Source: Ruminimicrobiellum sp045223915 (lineage in GTDB: Bacteria; Elusimicrobiota; Endomicrobiia; Endomicrobiales; Endomicrobiaceae). Taken from it: DNA of 59,266 nucleotides. Location of the stretch: assembly GCA_045223915.1 (NCBI GenBank), contig JBGUZU010000028.1, positions 1 through 59,266 on the forward strand. Reading direction: 5' to 3'. The notes below the pieces were generated by a model. It did not search any database and had not been told where the DNA came from. It worked only from the letters and a program-made list of their open reading frames with translations. The translations under genes and the position numbers were made by a program. Below, in pieces: positions 44,691-53,324 of the stretch (position 1 is its first letter; each line of letters starts with the position of its first letter).

Positions 44691-45681
44691 TAACATATTT
44701 TTCCATCTGCACAAAAGCTTTTTGACTTTCAATCATTTCTTTTGCAATATTAACCCCTTCGGCAATTGAAATTTCCGGTTTTGCAACATGTATTGCCGCT
44801 GCGGAATTTAGTATTACGGCGTCTGTTTTCGGGCCCTTTGCACCGGATAAAATATCTTTTGTTATTTTTGCATTTTCCTGCGGTGTTCCGCCAAGCAAAT
44901 CTTCTTTTTTACACTTTTTCATACCGAATTGTTCCGGTTCTATTTCGTAAGTTTTATAGTTACCGTTAACAACTTCACAAACTTTTGTTACCGAACTTGC
45001 GGAAATTTCGTCAAGCCCGTCCGTTCCGTAAACCACCATAGCACTTTTTACACCTAAATTAGATAACACGTGTGCCATAGGTTCAATTAAATCTTCGTCG
45101 TAAACGCCTAACAACTGCATACTTGCCCCGGCCGGATTTACCAACGGTCCCAAGATATTAAATATTGTTCTTATTCCGAGTTCTTTTCTTACCGGTGCAA
45201 CATATTTCATTGCTATATGATAGTTTTGTGCAAACAAGAAACAAAAATTTATTTTATCTAAAATTTGTTTACTCTTTTCAGGTGATATTGTTATTTTTGC
45301 ACCGAGAGCTTCCAATACATCTGCTGCTCCGCATTTGCTTGATGCGGCTCTGTTTCCGTGCTTGGCTATAGGGATTCCCGCAGCGGAAACAACAAATGCG
45401 GACGTTGTCGATATATTGAAAGAATTTGATTTATCTCCGCCTGTTCCTACGATTTCCAATATATCCATATCGTTAAGAAGTTTTACACAATGTTTTCTCA
45501 TACCGGATGCCGCACCGGTAATTTCTTCTATTGTTTCTTTTTTCATACTCATTGCAGTTAAAAAAGCCGACATTTGAATTTGACTTGCACTGCCGCTCAT
45601 TATTTCATCCAACACTGTTTCAGATTCTTTGAAGCTCAAATTTTGTTTCATAACAGCTTTAAAAATAGCCTCTTTAATCAT
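44671..45681 (-). CDS. trpD: Anthranilate phosphoribosyltransferase
   Basis: 336 residues. The PRPP-binding block EIVGTGGDKSNSFNISTTSAFV, KHGNRAASSKCGAADVLEALG and FNILGPLVNPAGA identify it. It starts 4 bases after the trpG stop; TrpG is not fused to it. Confidence 0.97.
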   Translation of the reverse strand: MIKEAIFKAVMKQNLSFKESETVLDEIMSGSASQIQMSAFLTAMSMKKETIEEITGAASGMRKHCVKLLNDMDILEIVGTGGDKSNSFNISTTSAFVVSAAGIPIAKHGNRAASSKCGAADVLEALGAKITISPEKSKQILDKINFCFLFAQNYHIAMKYVAPVRKELGIRTIFNILGPLVNPAGASMQLLGVYDEDLIEPMAHVLSNLGVKSAMVVYGTDGLDEISASSVTKVCEVVNGNYKTYEIEPEQFGMKKCKKEDLLGGTPQENAKITKDILSGAKGPKTDAVILNSAAAIHVAKPEISIAEGVNIAKEMIESQKAFVQMEKYVKLSNEE

Positions 45682-45685
45682 TTTT

Positions 45686-46252
45686 TTATCCTCTCAAAAA
45701 GTTTTTTATCATTTGGTATCCGTTTGGAGTAAGTACCGATTCTGGATGAAATTGAACACCATAAATGTTTTTTTCTTTATTATAAACTGCCATAACTTCA
45801 TCATCACTGCTTATTGCACAAACCTTTAATTCTTTAGGTAATGTATCTTTTAGTGCAGCAAGAGAATGATATCTGCCGACAACAATTTTTTTATCAAGAC
45901 CTTCAAATATCGGGCAATTTGTATCTACATCTATTTCAGACTGTTTACCGTGCATAAGTTCTTTTGCATAAGATATTTTCGCGCCGAAAGATTCACATAT
46001 TGCCTGATGTCCCAAACAAACTCCCAAAATGGGAATTTTACCTGCAAATTTTTTTACCAGGTCTATACAAATTCCCGCATCGGAAGGTTTTCCCGGACCG
46101 GGAGACAAAATTATTTTTTCCGGATTTAATTTTTCTATTTCATCTGTTGTAATTTCGTCATTTCTTTTTACTGTTATATCCGGATTTATAGAACCGATAT
46201 ATTGATACAAGTTATAAACAAAACTGTCATAATTATCTATTAGTAAAATCAT
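45686..46252 (-). CDS. trpG: Anthranilate synthase component II (glutamine amidotransferase)
   Basis: 188 residues. LLIDNYDSFVYNLYQYIG, LSPGPGKPSDAG, the nucleophile Cys in LGVCLGHQAI and the His-Glu pair in VQFHPES. It supplies ammonia to TrpE, and may also serve 4-amino-4-deoxychorismate synthesis, as no pabA is visible here. It overlaps trpE by 4 bases. Confidence 0.96.
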   Translation of the reverse strand: MILLIDNYDSFVYNLYQYIGSINPDITVKRNDEITTDEIEKLNPEKIILSPGPGKPSDAGICIDLVKKFAGKIPILGVCLGHQAICESFGAKISYAKELMHGKQSEIDVDTNCPIFEGLDKKIVVGRYHSLAALKDTLPKELKVCAISSDDEVMAVYNKEKNIYGVQFHPESVLTPNGYQMIKNFLRG

Positions 46253-47712
46253 TTTACATTACCTCCGGCAGAAAGTTGTAAAGCATTTATAACTGCTTTT
46301 GCTTTATTTATACATTCCTGATACTCGTTTTCGGGAACACTGTCTGCAACAATACCTGCACCGGAACGAACAAACACTTTATTATTTTTCTTAAAAGCTA
46401 TTCTTATGGAAATACAAGTGTCCATATTTCCGGAAAAATCTATGTATCCTATTGCACCGCCGTAAATGCCTCTTTTATTTTGTTCCAACTCGTTTATAAT
46501 TTGGCAAGCTCTTATTTTAGGCGCACCTGAAAGTGTTCCCGCAGGAAGAACGGTATCTATACCGTCAAGTGCGGATTTATCATCTCTTATTTCACCTCTT
46601 ACCGTTGAACCGATATGCATAACATGTGAAAATCTTTCTATACTCATATATTTTTCTACTTTAACCGAACCGAATTTACTGATTTTACCCAAATCGTTTC
46701 TGCCTAAATCCACAAGCATATTATGTTCGGCAAGTTCTTTTTTATCCGAAAGAAGTTCTTTTTCAAGTTGTAAATCCTGCTGTTGAGTTTTTCCTCTCGG
46801 TCTTGTTCCAGCTAAGGGAAAAGTGTGTAAAATTCCGTCGTTAAGTTTTACCAATGTTTCAGGTGATGCACCTGCAATTTCTATATCTTTACTGCAAAAA
46901 TAAAACATGTAAGGTGACGGATTTGTTGTTCTTAAAATCCTGTATGTATCCAAAAGACTTCCTTCAACATCGGCCTCAATTCTGTTTGATAATACCGCCT
47001 GAAAAATGTCTCCGTCTTTTATGTATGTTTTTATTTTGTTTACCATATCACAATATTGTTCTTTACTGAACAAATATCTGAAATCGGATTTTATTTTTAA
47101 CGGTTTATCTTCACAAGCAGTTCCGTTCTGTATGATTTTTGCCATCTTGTTAAGTTCCAAAACGGCTTCATCATAATTTTGTTTTAAGTTTTCGGTTTTA
47201 ATGTTAACTATCAAAAATATTTTCTGTTTTAAATTGTCGAAAGCAATAACTTTATCAAACAACATTAAATCAACATCGTTAAAATTCTCGTCATCGTTTG
47301 CAACCAACTTCAAACTCGGTTCACTGTACTTTATATAATCGTAAGAGAAATAACCTACAAGCCCGCCGGTAAAAGTAGGTAACCCTTCAACTTTAGGGCT
47401 TTTGTTTTCTTCCACAATATTTTTTATATACTTTTTAGGATTATCGTTTTTAGATATTATTTCACCGTTTATTTTTATTACACCGTTTAAACATGTAAAT
47501 TCAAGTTTCGGATCGTATCCCAAAAAAGTGTATCTTCCCCACTTTGAAGAATCTTCCAAACTTTCAAGCATATAACAGTGACTGCTTACGGATTTTAAGA
47601 TTTTTAAAACTTGTATCGGAGTTTTAATATCGCTCAATATTTGGCAACTTATAGGAATAGTCTTATAACCTTTTGCCAACTTTACGGCTTGTTCATAACT
47701 CGGTATATACAT
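46249..47712 (-). CDS. trpE: Anthranilate synthase component I
   Basis: 487 residues from the ATG at 47712. An in-frame ATG at 47742 lies inside the leader's terminator stem and lacks a ribosome site, whereas GAGG (47724-47721) precedes 47712. The feedback element CYMLESLEDSSKWGRYTFLG resembles the LLES tryptophan-binding site, so feedback inhibition by tryptophan is expected. The catalytic part shows VGRNDLGKISKFG, PAGTLSGAPKIRA and VRSGAGIVADSVPE. First gene of trpEGDCFBA, under T-box control. Confidence 0.96.
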   Translation of the reverse strand: MYIPSYEQAVKLAKGYKTIPISCQILSDIKTPIQVLKILKSVSSHCYMLESLEDSSKWGRYTFLGYDPKLEFTCLNGVIKINGEIISKNDNPKKYIKNIVEENKSPKVEGLPTFTGGLVGYFSYDYIKYSEPSLKLVANDDENFNDVDLMLFDKVIAFDNLKQKIFLIVNIKTENLKQNYDEAVLELNKMAKIIQNGTACEDKPLKIKSDFRYLFSKEQYCDMVNKIKTYIKDGDIFQAVLSNRIEADVEGSLLDTYRILRTTNPSPYMFYFCSKDIEIAGASPETLVKLNDGILHTFPLAGTRPRGKTQQQDLQLEKELLSDKKELAEHNMLVDLGRNDLGKISKFGSVKVEKYMSIERFSHVMHIGSTVRGEIRDDKSALDGIDTVLPAGTLSGAPKIRACQIINELEQNKRGIYGGAIGYIDFSGNMDTCISIRIAFKKNNKVFVRSGAGIVADSVPENEYQECINKAKAVINALQLSAGGNVK

Positions 47713-47727
47713 TTTCAGCACCTCAAA

Positions 47728-48062
47728 ATAAAAAAAATTCATCCTAAAACAAAAAATTTTGTTTTCAAGGACGAATTATATTATCCGCGGTGCCACCTTG
47801 ATTCGAAACCACCAAAAAGCAACAGATAAAATCTATGATTGAAATCTTATCTGGTAGTCTCACTCTTATTTAGGATACCAACATATCCCCGGCAACTAAC
47901 GGATGCCTTCCCGTTGCAGAATACTCAAGGGTAAACATCACCCTCTTTGACTGCACCCTCTGCGGTCCATTTAATAAGCTGCTTACTGCCTGCTTCTCAC
48001 CACCCAGGCTCGCTGTTAGTGCATTTCTTATTTTTATCTCCGCATCAACGGTTTCAATATTA
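47728..48062 (-). promoter_or_regulatory. Tryptophan T-box leader with terminator/antiterminator
   Basis: Read leftward from 48062. Stem I base TGCGG pairs with CCGCA (47961-47965). Above it a loop carries AAATGGACC, placing the specifier codon TGG (47969-47967, Trp) followed by a purine, with AATAAG/CTTATT continuing the stem. The T-box sequence AAGGTGGCACCGCGG (47799-47785) is a near-perfect match to the consensus whose TGGCA pairs with the free CCA end of tRNA. It is followed by a terminator, AATTCGTCCTT pairing with AGGATGAATT (47776-47735), then eight T residues. Uncharged tRNA-Trp should stabilise the antiterminator and turn the trp run on. Confidence 0.93.
47730..47776 (-). terminator. 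T-box attenuator terminator before trpE
   Basis: A long hairpin with an outer 9-10 bp stem (including one G-U), an inner A/T stem, and a run of eight T residues, ending 15-20 bases before the trpE start. Confidence 0.9.
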
Positions 48063-48072
48063 AACTTCCAAG

Positions 48073-48101
48073 ATTCTAATATTATTTTTTTTGTTTGTCA
48101 A
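48073..48101 (-). promoter_or_regulatory. Promoter of the trp run
   Basis: Reading leftward, consensus TTGACA (48101-48096) and TAGAAT (48078-48073) are exactly 17 bases apart, putting the transcript start a few bases before stem I of the T-box leader. Confidence 0.85.
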
Positions 48102-48160
48102 TAGGAAAATTTACCAATTATATTTTTGTCGTTGATTACTAATTGCTAATTAATAATTTG

Positions 48161-48883
48161 TTATATAAGTTCAATTGCTTTGTTTGCCAAAAGGATACCG
48201 AATATTCCGGTAATTACCGGTGTGGAACCTAAAATCTTAGGCCCGCCGTTTTTACCGTACTTTTTACCTTCCTGTTCCGGTAAAGGTATAGGTTTCATCT
48301 GCGGAGATTGTTCCGAAAATACACAGGGAATTCCCTTTGATATTCCCAAAGATCTTAAATCTCCCCTCAACCTTTCCGCCAATTTGCAATGGTGAGTTTC
48401 AAACAAATCCGCATACTTTATTGAAAAGGGATCTGTTTTAAGTGCCGCACCCATGGAAGAAATTATTTTTATATTGTTTTTATAACAATACTCCAAAAGC
48501 CTTAATTTGGGATTATAAGAATCTATTGCATCAATAACAATATCGGGAATTTCGGAAAATATGGTATCCAAAGTGTCGGTATTAACAAAAACATCAAAAG
48601 TTTTTACTTTACAGTTAGGATTTATATCCAAAACTCTATTTTTTGCAAGCTCGGCTTTTTTGATATTAACAGTTGAATGTAATGCATAAAGTTGTCTGTT
48701 AATATTAGATTCCTGCACTACATCAAAATCAACAAGAGTTAAATTTCCCACCCCTACTCTTGCCAAAATTTCAACGGCAAAACTTCCTACCGCTCCAAGA
48801 CCTACAACGGTAACTTTCGATTCAAATATCTTTTTTATTTTTTGTTCGCCTAATAATAATTTTGTTCTTACAAACTGTTCCAT
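48161..48883 (-). CDS. tcdA: tRNA threonylcarbamoyladenosine dehydratase TcdA-like
   Basis: 240 residues from the ATG at 48883 (a TTG at 48898 would add five residues). VTVVGLGAVGSFAVEILARVGV is the nucleotide loop of E1-like enzymes; LVDFDVVQESNINRQLYA and ISSMGAALKTDPFSIKYADL are typical of TcdA (YgdL/CsdL), which cyclises t6A37 in ANN-decoding tRNAs. MoeB/ThiF are related alternatives but lack this central stretch. It lies just upstream of the trp promoter on the same strand. Confidence 0.88.
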   Translation of the reverse strand: MEQFVRTKLLLGEQKIKKIFESKVTVVGLGAVGSFAVEILARVGVGNLTLVDFDVVQESNINRQLYALHSTVNIKKAELAKNRVLDINPNCKVKTFDVFVNTDTLDTIFSEIPDIVIDAIDSYNPKLRLLEYCYKNNIKIISSMGAALKTDPFSIKYADLFETHHCKLAERLRGDLRSLGISKGIPCVFSEQSPQMKPIPLPEQEGKKYGKNGGPKILGSTPVITGIFGILLANKAIELI

Positions 48884-48927
48884 ACAATTAAAATACAAAT
48901 TTTATATTATTTATTCAATAATATATA

Positions 48928-48955
48928 TTGAAAATTTTTCTAAATTTTATATAAT
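48928..48955 (+). promoter_or_regulatory. Promoter of the PilZ-folD pair
   Basis: TTGAAA (48928-48933) and TATAAT (48950-48955) separated by 16 bases, about 39 bases before the PilZ start. Confidence 0.55.
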
Positions 48956-48993
48956 AAAAATAATCTGAATTTTTTTGTTTGTTTTAACAAAAA

Positions 48994-49320
48994 ATGGATA
49001 TAGAAAAAAGAAAATTTCCCAGACAATTAGTTTCATTATCTACCAATCTTTTAGAAACTGAAACTGAAAAAGTTTTAGGAGATTGTATCTTAACCGATAT
49101 TTCAAAAGTAGGTTTTGCTTTTGAAAGCGAAACGAGTTTTCATATCGGACAAAAGTTCAGTTTGGAACTTGTAATTCTTAACAGAAAAGTATCGTTGAGC
49201 GGTAAAATCGTAAGAATATGCGAAGGTGTTTTTTACCAAATGTACGGTGTGGAAATTATCGACGGTGACAGCAAAAACTTGGACTTTTTCAGAAGCTATA
49301 TAGATTATTCATTAAATTAA
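48994..49320 (+). CDS. Stand-alone PilZ-domain protein
   Basis: 108 residues, a single PilZ domain. It opens with the arginine motif EKRKFPRQ and has TDISKVGFAFES, corresponding to the D/NxSxxG motif; both bind cyclic di-GMP in characterised members. The second motif has Val in place of the usual Gly (SKVG rather than SxGG), which is tolerated in many homologues. It probably senses c-di-GMP, with an unknown target. Followed by folD after 9 bases. Confidence 0.85.
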   Translation: MDIEKRKFPRQLVSLSTNLLETETEKVLGDCILTDISKVGFAFESETSFHIGQKFSLELVILNRKVSLSGKIVRICEGVFYQMYGVEIIDGDSKNLDFFRSYIDYSLN

Positions 49321-49329
49321 GGATATATT

Positions 49330-50205
49330 ATGAAAATAATTAACGGCAAAGAAATATCTCAATCAATAAGACAAGATTTAAAAAATAAAGTGGAAGAACT
49401 ATCGAAAAAAGCTTCAAGAGTTCCGGGCCTTGCAACAATACTTGTAGGAGAAGATCCCGCAAGTAAAGTTTATGTCGGTTCAAAAATAAAGGCATGTGAA
49501 CAAGTAGGAATAAAGTCGTTTCACAATCCGTTACCCGCAACGGCAACTCAAGAAGAAATAATAGATTTAATACAAAAGTTAAATGCAAATAAAGAAGTTG
49601 ACGGAATATTGTTACAGTTACCTTTACCCAACGGGCAGACTCCCGACAAATGCATAAATTCAATTTCTCCCGATAAAGATGTAGACGGATTACATCCTTT
49701 TAATGCGGGCATGCTTACATTAGTAAAATCGTGGAAAGAAATTGTTGATCAAAAGTTGTTGGTTTCTTGCACACCTATGGGCGTGGTTTATTTATTAAAA
49801 TATTCCAACATAGATATTCAAGGTAAAAATGTTGTAGTTTTGGGAAGATCGAATTTGGTGGGAAAACCTGTATCTATGCTTATGCTTGCAAACAATGCAA
49901 CCGTAACAATGGCACATTCAAGAACCCAAAACTTAAAAGAAATTACAAAAAAAGCAGATATTTTGATTGCCGCAATAGGTAAAGCAAAATTCGTTACAAA
50001 AGATTTTATTAAAGACGGTGCAACAATAATAGATGTAGGCATTAACAGAGCCGCGGATAAAAAACTTTACGGCGATGTAGATTTTGAAGCCGTAAAAGAT
50101 ATGGATGTAAACATTACTCCCGTTCCGGGAGGAGTAGGGCCGATGACAATAACGATGTTGTTACACAACACAATATTGGCATTTGAAAGGCACAACAACC
50201 TATAA
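49330..50205 (+). CDS. folD: Methylenetetrahydrofolate dehydrogenase/cyclohydrolase FolD
   Basis: 291 residues. The catalytic stretch ASKVYVGSKIKACEQVGI holds Tyr and Lys, followed by LLQLPLPNGQTPDKCINSI, VVLGRSNLVGKPVSMLM and the C-terminal VPGGVGPMTITMLLHNT. It interconverts one-carbon folates with NADP. GGAT(A) precedes the ATG. Confidence 0.97.
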   Translation: MKIINGKEISQSIRQDLKNKVEELSKKASRVPGLATILVGEDPASKVYVGSKIKACEQVGIKSFHNPLPATATQEEIIDLIQKLNANKEVDGILLQLPLPNGQTPDKCINSISPDKDVDGLHPFNAGMLTLVKSWKEIVDQKLLVSCTPMGVVYLLKYSNIDIQGKNVVVLGRSNLVGKPVSMLMLANNATVTMAHSRTQNLKEITKKADILIAAIGKAKFVTKDFIKDGATIIDVGINRAADKKLYGDVDFEAVKDMDVNITPVPGGVGPMTITMLLHNTILAFERHNNL

Positions 50206-50219
50206 AAATTAATAAAAAT

Positions 50220-50248
50220 TTGATATATTATTATTTTTAAAGTATAAT
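50220..50248 (+). promoter_or_regulatory. Promoter of the rpmH-mnmE run
   Basis: TTGATA (50220-50225) and TATAAT (50243-50248) are 17 bases apart, 37 bases before rpmH; GAGG lies 7-10 bases before its ATG. Confidence 0.8.
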
Positions 50249-50284
50249 TATTAAATTATTCTGTAAATATTAAAGAGGTTTAAA

Positions 50285-50422
50285 ATGACAAAGAGAACTT
50301 TTCAACCAAACAAAGAAAGAAGAAAAAAGAAAATTGGTTTCAGAGCCAGAATGGCTACAGCAGGCGGAAGAAAGGTATTGAGTGCCAGAAGAAAAAAAGG
50401 CAGAGCAACACTTTCAGCATAA
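50285..50422 (+). CDS. rpmH: Ribosomal protein L34
   Basis: 45 residues, beginning MTKRTFQPNKERRKKKIGFR and continuing ARMATAGGRKVLSARRKKGR, the invariant L34 sequence. It is a small basic large-subunit protein. It heads the conserved rpmH-rnpA-yidD-yidC-jag-mnmE cluster, often located beside the replication origin, although no dnaA or DnaA-box cluster is seen here. Confidence 0.97.
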   Translation: MTKRTFQPNKERRKKKIGFRARMATAGGRKVLSARRKKGRATLSA

Positions 50423-50423
50423 A

Positions 50424-50798
50424 ATGCTTAGCAGTAGTAAAGGATTTTCTTTTTGTTATCTTGAAAGATTACATACTTCTACAGATTTTAACAGAGTTTT
50501 GAAAAACGGCAAAAAACTTAAAACTGTTTTTGTTAATATTTATGTATTAAAGAGAAAAGATAATAACGAAATTAGAAGATTAGGTCTGATAACATCAAGA
50601 AAAGTAGGAAAAGCCGTAGTAAGAAATACGGCAAAAAGAAGATTAAGAGAAATCTTTAGAACAAACAAACATAAGCTGACACCGGGTTTGGATGTTATAT
50701 TCATCCTGAAACCTCAGATTACTTCGACAGGGTACAGCAAGCTAAAGAAAGATGTTTTAGATTGTTTAGAAAGTGCAAAATTTTATAATAATATATAG
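50424..50798 (+). CDS. rnpA: Ribonuclease P protein component
   Basis: 124 residues from the ATG at 50424, one base after the rpmH stop. ERLHTSTDFNRVLKNGKKL and RRLGLITSRKVGKAVVRNTAKRRLREIFR (the RNR motif region) identify it. It aids RNase P RNA in tRNA 5' processing. A GTG at 50382 inside rpmH, with GAAAGG before it, would give 138 residues; the shorter start fits family length but has no clear ribosome site. Confidence 0.93.
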   Translation: MLSSSKGFSFCYLERLHTSTDFNRVLKNGKKLKTVFVNIYVLKRKDNNEIRRLGLITSRKVGKAVVRNTAKRRLREIFRTNKHKLTPGLDVIFILKPQITSTGYSKLKKDVLDCLESAKFYNNI

Positions 50799-50804
50799 TT
50801 TAGT

Positions 50805-51017
50805 ATGAAACAGATCTTACTTTTTCTTATTAGAATATATAGAAAAATTTCATCACTTACCCCTCCGAGATGCAGGTTTTACCCCACTTGTTCAGCTTAT
50901 GCTTATGAAGCAATTGACAGATTTGGAGTATTTAAAGGTGTTTACTTATCTGTCAAAAGGATTTTAAAGTGTCATCCGTTTAATGACGGCGGCTATGATC
51001 CTGTTCCGAAAGAATAA
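50805..51017 (+). CDS. yidD: Membrane-protein insertion efficiency factor YidD
   Basis: 70 residues. LIRIYRKISSLTPPRCRFYPTCSAYAYEAIDRFG and KCHPFNDGGYDPVP are the YidD signature with its conserved cysteines. It assists YidC. 6 bases after rnpA and 23 before yidC. Confidence 0.96.
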   Translation: MKQILLFLIRIYRKISSLTPPRCRFYPTCSAYAYEAIDRFGVFKGVYLSVKRILKCHPFNDGGYDPVPKE

Positions 51018-51040
51018 AGATAAGCATAGGTAGGTATCAA

Positions 51041-52642
51041 ATGCAAAGCAATACAGTTAAGTTTGTACTATTTTCAACCATTTTTTTATTGGCATGGTAT
51101 TTATATTTCCAACCAAAACAAGATGCACAACAACAACAAATGTTGCAACAACAGCAGCAACAAACAGTAACACAATCTCAAGAAACAAGTTCACAAGAAA
51201 CAACAATCAGTAACGAACCTGTTTCAAAACAAGAAGTAGTTTCTAATATTCAAAACATTAAAGAAGAAGAAATAACAATAGAAACAGACAAATATAAAGC
51301 GGTATTTTCAAACAAAGGTGCCGCAATAAAACATTGGTATGTAAAAGAACAAAACAATACTTTTGTTGATTTGGTTTTGCCGGAAGCATCTCCGGTACTT
51401 TCCAATTTCCCCGGTTCCGTATATGAAATTGTAGAAAAAACGGATTCGAAATTGGTATTGTCTCATACTTCACTGCAGAACTGGAAAATAACAAAGACTT
51501 TCGATTTATCTCAAGATTATTTGCATGCAATGGAAATAAAACTTGAAAAACTCACTGAAGATGCAAAACTTCCCGAAATAGAATTTAATTGGGGACCGGG
51601 ACTCGGAACAGATGATAAAGAATTAAAAGAAAATGTTTCTGTTACAAGAGTTGTAGGATACACTTCAACAAAACCGGCAAAGTTGGAAAAAATTAAAACG
51701 GAATCCAATCCGGCACAATTATATAAGTGGGTAGCAATAGATAACAGATATTTTCTTGCCGCACTTATTCCGGACAATTCATTAAACTATTCCAATGTAG
51801 GAATGGTTAAACAAAACAAAAGAATGCCTCCTGTTTTGATGTTCAGTGCAAAAGTAAAACAGGAAGAAGCAGTTCAAAACTTCTCATTGAAATTTTTTGT
51901 AGGTCCGAAATCTTATTCATATTTAAAAACATTTAATATGGGTTTTGAAAAAGCGGTTGATTTCGGTTTCTTCGGTATTTTAGGTAAACTTGCTACATCT
52001 GCTTTATTTGCATTGTACGGCATAACCAACAATTACGGTTGGGCAATTATAATAATGACCATAATAATACAAATTTTGGTGTTACCGTTAACATTAAAAA
52101 GCTTTAAAGCTATGGCAGGCATGAAAAAGATTCAACCTATAATGAAAGATATTCAAACAAAATATAAAAACGATCCGAAAAGATTACAAGTGGAAATGAT
52201 GAACTTATATAAAACACACAAAGTTAATCCTTTCGGCGGATGTTTACCGATGCTTTTACAACTTCCTATTTTTTGGGCATTGTTCCAAACATTGAGAAAT
52301 GCTTATGAGTTAAGATATTCTCCCTGGATTTTGTGGGTAAAAGATTTGTCGGCAAGCGATTCATTGTTTTATATGGGTTCAATATCATTTAATATGTTGC
52401 CTTTGATTATGGGTTTCATAATGTTTTTACAGCAAAGACTTACAACTGCAACATCAGATCCTACTCAAAGAAAAATGATGTATATAATGCCTATAATATT
52501 TACTTTAATGTTCTGGGGTTTCCCTTCAGGACTTGTATTGTATTGGCTTACAAACAGTGTAGTATCGATTTTCGTTCAAATTTTTGTTTTAAGAAGATAT
52601 GAAAAAAATTCCTCGGGGGTAAAAAATGCAAAAAGAGCTTGA
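51041..52642 (+). CDS. yidC: Membrane protein insertase YidC
   Basis: 533 residues, the long Gram-negative form. One N-terminal helix (about 5-22), a Gln-rich tether (about 27-45, many CAA/CAG codons), the large periplasmic beta-domain (about 75-300), and the five-helix insertase core: FGFFGILGKLATSALFALYG, LPLTLKSFKAMAGMKKIQP, PFGGCLPMLLQLPIFWALF and FPSGLVLYWLTNSVVSI. It inserts proteins into the inner membrane with or without Sec. It overlaps jag by 17 bases. Confidence 0.97.
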   Translation: MQSNTVKFVLFSTIFLLAWYLYFQPKQDAQQQQMLQQQQQQTVTQSQETSSQETTISNEPVSKQEVVSNIQNIKEEEITIETDKYKAVFSNKGAAIKHWYVKEQNNTFVDLVLPEASPVLSNFPGSVYEIVEKTDSKLVLSHTSLQNWKITKTFDLSQDYLHAMEIKLEKLTEDAKLPEIEFNWGPGLGTDDKELKENVSVTRVVGYTSTKPAKLEKIKTESNPAQLYKWVAIDNRYFLAALIPDNSLNYSNVGMVKQNKRMPPVLMFSAKVKQEEAVQNFSLKFFVGPKSYSYLKTFNMGFEKAVDFGFFGILGKLATSALFALYGITNNYGWAIIIMTIIIQILVLPLTLKSFKAMAGMKKIQPIMKDIQTKYKNDPKRLQVEMMNLYKTHKVNPFGGCLPMLLQLPIFWALFQTLRNAYELRYSPWILWVKDLSASDSLFYMGSISFNMLPLIMGFIMFLQQRLTTATSDPTQRKMMYIMPIIFTLMFWGFPSGLVLYWLTNSVVSIFVQIFVLRRYEKNSSGVKNAKRA

Positions 52643-53324
52643 GTTTTCAGGAAAGAATATAAATGATGCTATAGAAAAAGGTTTACAAGAACTTAATTGT
52701 TCGAAAGAAGATGTTGAAATAAAAATTTTGGATGAAGGAACAAAAGGTCTTTTCGGTCTTATGGGTTCAAAACCGGCAAGAGTTATTTTAACATTAAAAG
52801 ATAAAAACGGAATAAAAAAAGAAAACACAAAAAAAGAAGAACCTAAAAGAGAAATAGACTTTGATTTGGCATGCAAAAATGCAAAAGAGTATGTTTCAAA
52901 AATAGTTTCCATGATGAGCATAAAAATTGATGATATAAAAGTTAATCATGACGAAGATACCGTTAACATAGAAGTTTCTACCGACAGCGGAAGTTTGTTA
53001 ATAGGAAGAAGCGGACAGTCTTTAAATGCTTTGGAATATGTTGTTCAGCTTATGTTAAACACAAATCCTTCAACAAGAGCTAAAGTTACTATTGATACCG
53101 AAAATTACAGGCAGAAACAACAGGAAAGATTGAAAGCAATTATAAATAAAGCAATAGAATATGTTAAGAGAACAAAAAAAATATACAGATTCGATCCGAT
53201 GTCCGCAAAAGACAGAAAATTTATTCACCAATATTTTAAAGAAATCGGCGGTTTTGACACTTTTTCCGAAGGAGAAGGTGCAATGAGAAAAGTCGGTGTA
53301 AAGTTATCGATAGATAAAAATTAA
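52626..53324 (+). CDS. jag: Jag/KhpB RNA-binding protein
   Basis: 232 residues. An N-terminal Jag domain (about 1-55, EFSGKNINDAIEKGLQEL and GTKGLFGLMGSKPARV), a KH domain (about 115-165, SGSLLIGRSGQSLNALEYVV) and an R3H domain (about 175-232, MSAKDRKFIHQYFKE). It binds RNA and is linked to cell-wall and division control in Gram-positives. AGGAAAG-like sites lie within yidC. One-base overlap with mnmE. Confidence 0.95.
   Translation: MQKELEFSGKNINDAIEKGLQELNCSKEDVEIKILDEGTKGLFGLMGSKPARVILTLKDKNGIKKENTKKEEPKREIDFDLACKNAKEYVSKIVSMMSIKIDDIKVNHDEDTVNIEVSTDSGSLLIGRSGQSLNALEYVVQLMLNTNPSTRAKVTIDTENYRQKQQERLKAIINKAIEYVKRTKKIYRFDPMSAKDRKFIHQYFKEIGGFDTFSEGEGAMRKVGVKLSIDKN

Noticed and set aside
47713..47742. 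Upstream trpE start at 47742
   Set aside because: It lies in the terminator stem and lacks a ribosome site; the ATG at 47712 has GAGG correctly placed.
50206..50284. Replication origin next to rpmH
   Set aside because: No dnaA gene and no cluster of DnaA boxes (TTATCCACA) was seen beside the rpmH-mnmE cluster.
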